Source of the DNA: an alpha proteobacterium AAP38
GTDB lineage: Bacteria > Pseudomonadota > Alphaproteobacteria > Azospirillales > Azospirillaceae
Length of the DNA: 64,000 bases
Assembly (NCBI GenBank): GCA_001296005.1
Contig: LJHR01000027.1
Location: forward strand, 1 to 64,000
Direction: 5' to 3'
Under the pieces are notes generated by a model. The model did not search any database. It saw only the letters and a list, made by a program, of their open reading frames with translations, and had not been told where the DNA came from. The translations under genes were made by a program, and so were the position numbers. Shown here piece by piece: positions 60,019 to 64,000 of this stretch. The number at the start of each line of letters is the position of its first letter. The first letter of the stretch is position 1.

Positions 60019-61110
60019 TCACGCCCTGCTGTCCAGCAGCTTGCGGGCCGCCTCCAGCGGTCGCGGGTCGGCCCAGGCGCGCAGGTCGAAATCATGGTCC
60101 AGGAAGCCATGGACCCAGAGGAACTTCTTCTGCTGATCAAACAGGGACAGACGTTCCTCCGACAGGTCGGGATGCAGGTTGCGGTGGAAATCCGGGCCAT
60201 AGGCAGCCGTCACGGCATCGCGGCTGCCGCGCGTTTCGGCCTGCAGGATGTCCTTCACCCCGTCCAGATTGCCGGCGGCCCAGTCGGCGGCGCGCAGCGT
60301 CTGGGCCAGGAAACGCACCACCAGATCGAAATGGTTTTCCAGCAGGTGGCTGTTCACCGTGATCGGACGCGGGGTGCCATTATTCACCCGGAAGCGGCGT
60401 TCGGGCAGGCGGTCCAGGTCGATACCGACCACCACGCCATGCTGACGCGCGGCGTCAACGGCGGATGCCCCCTTCACATAGATGGCGTCAACCTTGCCGG
60501 ACACCAGCGCATCCAGCGCCCACAGGCCGCCCAGGGCGCCGACGCGATCATCGCCGCCGGCCAGATCGCCCCGGCCATTGCCACGGCCCGACGCCACCTC
60601 CACAAATTCGACATCGTCAAAGGTCAGGCCCGCGAAGGACAGGGCGCCCTTGTAGCCGTGCAGGGACATGCCGCGCGCGATGGAGGTGCCGCGCACATGG
60701 TCGGGGATCGGGTTCTCATTATAGGAGGGCAGGGCCAGACGCTTGCCCTTCAGGTGCTTGGCCTCCGTGATGCCGCTGTCGGGGCGGACCAGGATGGACT
60801 GCCATTCATCGATCCATGTCAGACCGATCAGGCGGGTCGGGGCGCCTTGGGCACGGGCACCCAGCGCCAACATATTGCCACCCTCCCGGATCAGCGAGGT
60901 CAGGGCATGGTCATAATGATGGCGGCGCAACTGGTGCTGCCCGGTTTCCTGCAATGTTTCCAGGTTGATCTGGTCGCCCGCGAACTCTTCGCCCAGCCAC
61001 CCCAGCTTGTAAGCCAGACCGGTGGCGGTGGGCACGGGGCAACGGGTGAACCAAATCTTGTCCAGGGTGCTGGCAGCGGCATCGGCGGCCGGGGCGTGGA
61101 TATCTGGCAT
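60019..61110 (-). CDS. DszB-like sulfinate desulfinase candidate, copy 2
   Basis: A 363-residue paralogue of the protein at 52943, also without a signal peptide. The DszB-type residues are Cys24 in IWFTRCPVPTATGL, even closer to the DszB wording CPVP, and His65 with Arg75-Glu-Gly-Gly in HYDHALTSLIREGG, again a 10-residue step. The ATG at 61110 has AAGGA 6 bases upstream, so the longer frame from 61188 is not used. It is transcribed alone, convergent with the nitroreductase, next to the LLM/XRE unit. It would release sulfite from a sulfinate made by a local monooxygenase. A weak sigma-54-like pattern upstream was judged insufficient. Confidence 0.75.
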   Translation of the reverse strand: MPDIHAPAADAAASTLDKIWFTRCPVPTATGLAYKLGWLGEEFAGDQINLETLQETGQHQLRRHHYDHALTSLIREGGNMLALGARAQGAPTRLIGLTWIDEWQSILVRPDSGITEAKHLKGKRLALPSYNENPIPDHVRGTSIARGMSLHGYKGALSFAGLTFDDVEFVEVASGRGNGRGDLAGGDDRVGALGGLWALDALVSGKVDAIYVKGASAVDAARQHGVVVGIDLDRLPERRFRVNNGTPRPITVNSHLLENHFDLVVRFLAQTLRAADWAAGNLDGVKDILQAETRGSRDAVTAAYGPDFHRNLHPDLSEERLSLFDQQKKFLWVHGFLDHDFDLRAWADPRPLEAARKLLDSRA

Positions 61111-61292
61111 GGTGTTTCCTTTTGGCGGGAAGGCGGGCACGGCTTGCCCGTTCTGGCCGTTCAGGGAAGGGCCGGTGGCAAAGTGCATGGAATTGCAGAG
61201 GTGTCAGTTTAGTGTCTAAATTTCTAATATATTGGATGATCCGGTGCAAGCTAAAATCCGCGAGATTAGGGACTGTTGAGATTGAGAAAATC

Positions 61293-61413
61293 TGCCTCCC
61301 CGGCGAAGGCCGGGGCCCAGGGGTCACAGGCTCAAACCTCGAAGCTGCGTTGATCGACGCTGCTGATAGGTCGGGCGCTTGGCCCCTAGGCCCCGGCCTT
61401 CGCCGGGGAGGCA
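61293..61413. repeat. REPIN-like element: two 25-bp perfect inverted arms
   Basis: Arms at 61293-61317 and 61389-61413 are exact reverse complements, separated by 71 bases. Each arm also folds by itself (CCCCGGC-GAAG-GCCGGGG). This is the structure of paired REP sequences (REPIN). Similar GGCGAAGGCC-centred repeats are scattered between genes in sphingomonads and relatives, as I recall. It lies between the promoter side of the DszB-like gene and the hypothetical gene at 61466. Confidence 0.75.
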
Positions 61414-61465
61414 ATCTATGAGTTCCAATGGGTTAGAAAGACCATGCCCTGAATCTCAACACACC

Positions 61466-62026
61466 CTAACCCAAACCAAACAGCCGCTTCAGAAAGGACG
61501 GTCGGGTGGGGGGACCGACTTCGGTGAAAGGGGCGGCGGGGTCGTAATCATGGCGAAAGCCGGTGATCGCGGCAGCCAGCTCAACGGCAATATCGAACTG
61601 GTGGGCCACGTCCGCGTCGTTACCACCTTCCCGCTCCTGCTCCGCCAGCAGCCGGTCCCGGATTTCCGCCAACTCAGCGGGTGGTGATCCCGCTTGTGTC
61701 ATGCCGGGATAGGGAAGTTGGCTGTCATAGGAGACCAGCCATTGCTGCTGTCCATCGGCAAAGGCGCTGGCGCTGGAATACATGACTGTTTCATTAACCT
61801 TGCAGCCGATCACCGGCCAGTGCGTCGACAATTCGCCCAACAGGGCATCGGTGACAAAGCCGAAATTATTAGAGAACAGGATGGTCCAGCCGGTGGGCAG
61901 GGGCGCGGCACTGAACGGATAGTCCAGGGCATCATCATCATTGCCCTTTTCCTCCATCCGCAGGGCCGCCAGATAGGCGGCGCGGTCGGTTCCCTTGAAT
62001 CCGATCCATGAGATTCTGAAGCCCAT
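61466..62026 (-). CDS. Hypothetical protein
   Basis: A 186-residue soluble protein that I do not recognise. It begins MGFRISWIGFKGTDRAAYLA, which looks like an isolated-domain protein rather than an enzyme, and contains a Trp/Tyr-rich middle part and a basic C-terminal end (RPSFLKRLFGLG). GGCGGG precedes the ATG at 62026; the frame is open to 62107. There is no signal peptide or membrane segment. It stands alone between the repeat element and the ABC exporter gene, on the same strand as both neighbours. No function can be inferred. Confidence 0.65.
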   Translation of the reverse strand: MGFRISWIGFKGTDRAAYLAALRMEEKGNDDDALDYPFSAAPLPTGWTILFSNNFGFVTDALLGELSTHWPVIGCKVNETVMYSSASAFADGQQQWLVSYDSQLPYPGMTQAGSPPAELAEIRDRLLAEQEREGGNDADVAHQFDIAVELAAAITGFRHDYDPAAPFTEVGPPTRPSFLKRLFGLG

Positions 62027-62167
62027 GACACCCGCCCATCTGGTTGTGATGATGCCATCATCCACACGGGTATGCATGATGGCAAGGGAAGGCTGCCGAG
62101 GCACCATTGATCTGCTTCAGGTGCTTTCCAGAACCAGGGCGCAGAAACCCTGGTTTATGGCGGTGGA

Positions 62168-63979
62168 TCACAGCGCCGGTATGGCGGTGTTGGCCTCATA
62201 CGCCCGGTAAAGCCCCGCATAGGCACCGCCCGCATTGATCAGGGCCGCATGGTTGCCGATTTCCACGACGCGGCCCTGGCGGATGACGGCGATGCGGTCG
62301 GCGTCGCGGATGGTGGCCAGACGGTGGGCGATGATGATGCTGGTGCGTCCCTCACACAGGCGGCGCAGCGCCCGCTGAATGCGGCGTTCGGTATGGACAT
62401 CCACCGCCGACGTTGCCTCATCCAGCACCAGCACGGCGGGATCGGCGATATAGGCGCGCACCAGACAGACCAATTGCCGTTGTCCCAGGCTGAGATGGCT
62501 GCCCATGGGGCCGACCTGGGTATGATAGGCCAGCGGCAGCGCCTCCAGCACCTCATCCGCGCCCAGATCGCGGGCGGCATTGATCAGGTCGGCATCGGTG
62601 GCGTCGGGGCGGGCAAGGCGCAGATTGTCCAGGATGGTGCCGCCGAACAGCACATTATCCTGCAACACCACGCCGACATGCCGGCGCAGGCTGCGCTGTG
62701 ACAGGCGGCGCACATCGTGACCGTCGATGGTGACGGCCCCGCCATTGGCGTCATAAAAGCGGGTTAACAACTGTACCAGGGTGCTTTTGCCATGGCCGGT
62801 GGGGCCGACAATGGCCAGCACCTCGCCCGCCTGGATATGCAGGTCCAGTTCACGGATCACCGGTTCGGGGCGGCGCGGATCATAGGCAAAGCGGACATTA
62901 TGAAAGCCGACATCGCCGCGCACGGCGGGCAGATCAATGGCATCATCGGCGTCCACGATGTCGGGCTTGGTATCCAGGGTCAGGAAGATGCGCTGGGCAC
63001 AGGCGGAGCCGTTGGCATAGCGTTCGAACAGGTCGTTCAGTTCCTGCAACGGGCCTAAGAACTGGAAGACGAAGAACAGGCTTTGCGCCAACTGTCCCGG
63101 CGTGATCTCCCCCAGCGCCATGCCGCGCGCGCCGACCACCAGCATGATGGCCATACCTGTCGTGGTCAGCAGGGCGGTGAAGGGGGCGAACCAGCCCGTC
63201 TTGATATTGCCGCTGACCAGGGCCCAGGAGAAATCCCGCACCAGCCAGGAATAACGGTCCCAGTTCTGCTTTTCCCGCACCATCTGCTGGATCAGTCGGA
63301 CACCGGAAACACTTTCGACCAGATGGGCGGTGAAGCGGCTGCGCGCCTCTGCCACCCGTGCCCATCGGCTTTGCGAGATATGCTTGAACAACCAAGTGGC
63401 ACCGACCAATACCGGCACGATGGCGACTAGCGACAGGAACAGGTCATGGCTGATTGACCAGAGCAGCAGGCCGGCCAGACCACAGCGCAGCAGGGCCGAC
63501 AGCAGTTCCGGCGGCCCCTGGATCAGCAGCGGTTCCAGCGTGTCGACATCACGGTCGACACGGGAAATGATGCGGCCCGCCTTGGTCCGGTCGAAATAGC
63601 CGACGCTGAGGCCCTGCACATGGGCGAAGACCTGGATGCGCAAACCGTTCAGGACGCGCAGGGCCGCCGTGCTGGCCAGATAGCGCGACAGGCCGCCCAG
63701 CGCGAAACGCACCGTCCAGGTCGCGAACAGGCCCAGGGCGGCCCAGAGGACGACCTGGGTTTCGGTCTGCCAGTGATCACCGGTTTTGATGAATCCATGG
63801 TCGATGACATAGCCGATGAAGAAGGGGCGCAGGAACACCGCAATGGCCAGCAATGCCTCGATCCCGATTACCGACGCGATGCGGTGGCGGACAGGGGCCA
63901 GCAGGGGCAGCAGGCGTCTGGCCATGGAGCGGTTCAGCGACTGTTTGGCCAGATGTTCCTCAATCTCGATATCGGACAT
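62168..63979 (-). CDS. ABC exporter half-transporter (membrane domain plus ATPase)
   Basis: A 603-residue type IV ABC transporter: six membrane helices in residues about 30-320 and an ATPase domain at the C-terminus. Walker A is GPTGHGKST, with His where most members have Ala or Ser. The signature is LSLGQRQLV, with Leu in place of the first Gly of LSGGQ. Walker B is [12 protein letters not shown] and the H-loop is [10 protein letters not shown]. It is probably an efflux or lipid-type exporter working as a dimer, perhaps with a second, different half. A short reading frame ending at 63985, six bases before this start, may be the end of that partner gene, cut off by the window edge. Confidence 0.88.
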   Translation of the reverse strand: MSDIEIEEHLAKQSLNRSMARRLLPLLAPVRHRIASVIGIEALLAIAVFLRPFFIGYVIDHGFIKTGDHWQTETQVVLWAALGLFATWTVRFALGGLSRYLASTAALRVLNGLRIQVFAHVQGLSVGYFDRTKAGRIISRVDRDVDTLEPLLIQGPPELLSALLRCGLAGLLLWSISHDLFLSLVAIVPVLVGATWLFKHISQSRWARVAEARSRFTAHLVESVSGVRLIQQMVREKQNWDRYSWLVRDFSWALVSGNIKTGWFAPFTALLTTTGMAIMLVVGARGMALGEITPGQLAQSLFFVFQFLGPLQELNDLFERYANGSACAQRIFLTLDTKPDIVDADDAIDLPAVRGDVGFHNVRFAYDPRRPEPVIRELDLHIQAGEVLAIVGPTGHGKSTLVQLLTRFYDANGGAVTIDGHDVRRLSQRSLRRHVGVVLQDNVLFGGTILDNLRLARPDATDADLINAARDLGADEVLEALPLAYHTQVGPMGSHLSLGQRQLVCLVRAYIADPAVLVLDEATSAVDVHTERRIQRALRRLCEGRTSIIIAHRLATIRDADRIAVIRQGRVVEIGNHAALINAGGAYAGLYRAYEANTAIPAL

Positions 63980-64000
63980 GGCCTTCAGGCTGCGGTTGGG

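Noticed and set aside
61246-61259. GG-N10-GC pattern on the minus strand upstream of the second DszB-like gene, possible sigma-54 promoter
   Set aside because: Only the GG, the TTGC and the spacing fit; the -24 side reads CGGAT instead of TGGCA and the distance to the start is 136 bases, so it is not called.

Overview
The window reads as a high-GC alphaproteobacterium. TonB-dependent receptors, a cbb3 oxidase operon and plasmid-type ParB/DUF932/DUF2493 genes suggest an Azospirillaceae-like or sphingomonad-like organism; this is inferred from gene content and style, not from a marker gene. No rRNA, tRNA or CRISPR array was seen. About 45 intact protein genes and several broken ones are present.

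Layout. 0-6 kb: a DUF6880 gene, an AraC regulator broken by an amber codon, then a decayed plasmid/ICE-type block (DUF6499 remnant, DUF932, ParB-like and DUF2493) whose frameshifts lie mostly in homopolymer runs. 6.2-11 kb: a ccoNOQP cbb3 oxidase operon on the minus strand with two accessory membrane genes, preceded by the relic of a catalase 3' end. 11-13.2 kb: an SsuD-like monooxygenase and an aldo/keto reductase, divergent from a Gfo/Idh/MocA oxidoreductase. 14.3-20.5 kb: a TonB receptor plus SsuA-C-B-like ABC importer operon, divergent from a LysR regulator.

20.6-40.6 kb: the core of an organosulfur-scavenging island. It carries an LLM monooxygenase, a DszC/SfnB-like flavoprotein, TonB receptors, a duplicated pair of LLM monooxygenase plus family-5 binding protein, a complete oligopeptide-type ABC importer and a sigma-54 activator without a sensor domain, then a further TonB receptor and an exported M20 hydrolase. 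40.7-45.5 kb: a TonB receptor, a class C serine hydrolase and a LuxR-type regulator. 45.8-49.4 kb: a stand-alone 1199-residue SF1 helicase with a C-terminal phospholipase-D nuclease domain, a candidate phage-defence protein. 49.9-56.3 kb: an FMN reductase, a two-permease taurine/sulfonate-type importer, a DszB-like desulfinase, a binding protein and a second sigma-54 activator. 56.3-61.1 kb: an aldolase-fold protein lacking a metal ligand, another LLM monooxygenase, an XRE-cupin regulator with two matching operators, a nitroreductase and a second DszB-like desulfinase. 61.3-64 kb: a long inverted repeat, a hypothetical gene and an ABC exporter.

How it fits together. Receptors and three types of ABC importer would bring organosulfur compounds across both membranes. 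FMN reductase (and perhaps the nitroreductase) would supply reduced flavin to five LLM monooxygenases and the DszC-like enzyme, and the DszB-like proteins would release sulfite from sulfinates. Four good -24/-12 promoters stand in front of the main operons, and two of them carry the same three-site upstream activator pattern. The most notable points are the two desulfinase candidates with the full Cys/His/Arg-x-Gly-Gly signature, this sigma-54 circuit, and the helicase-nuclease fusion. All similarity statements come from reading the translations and from memory of the families; no database search was run.
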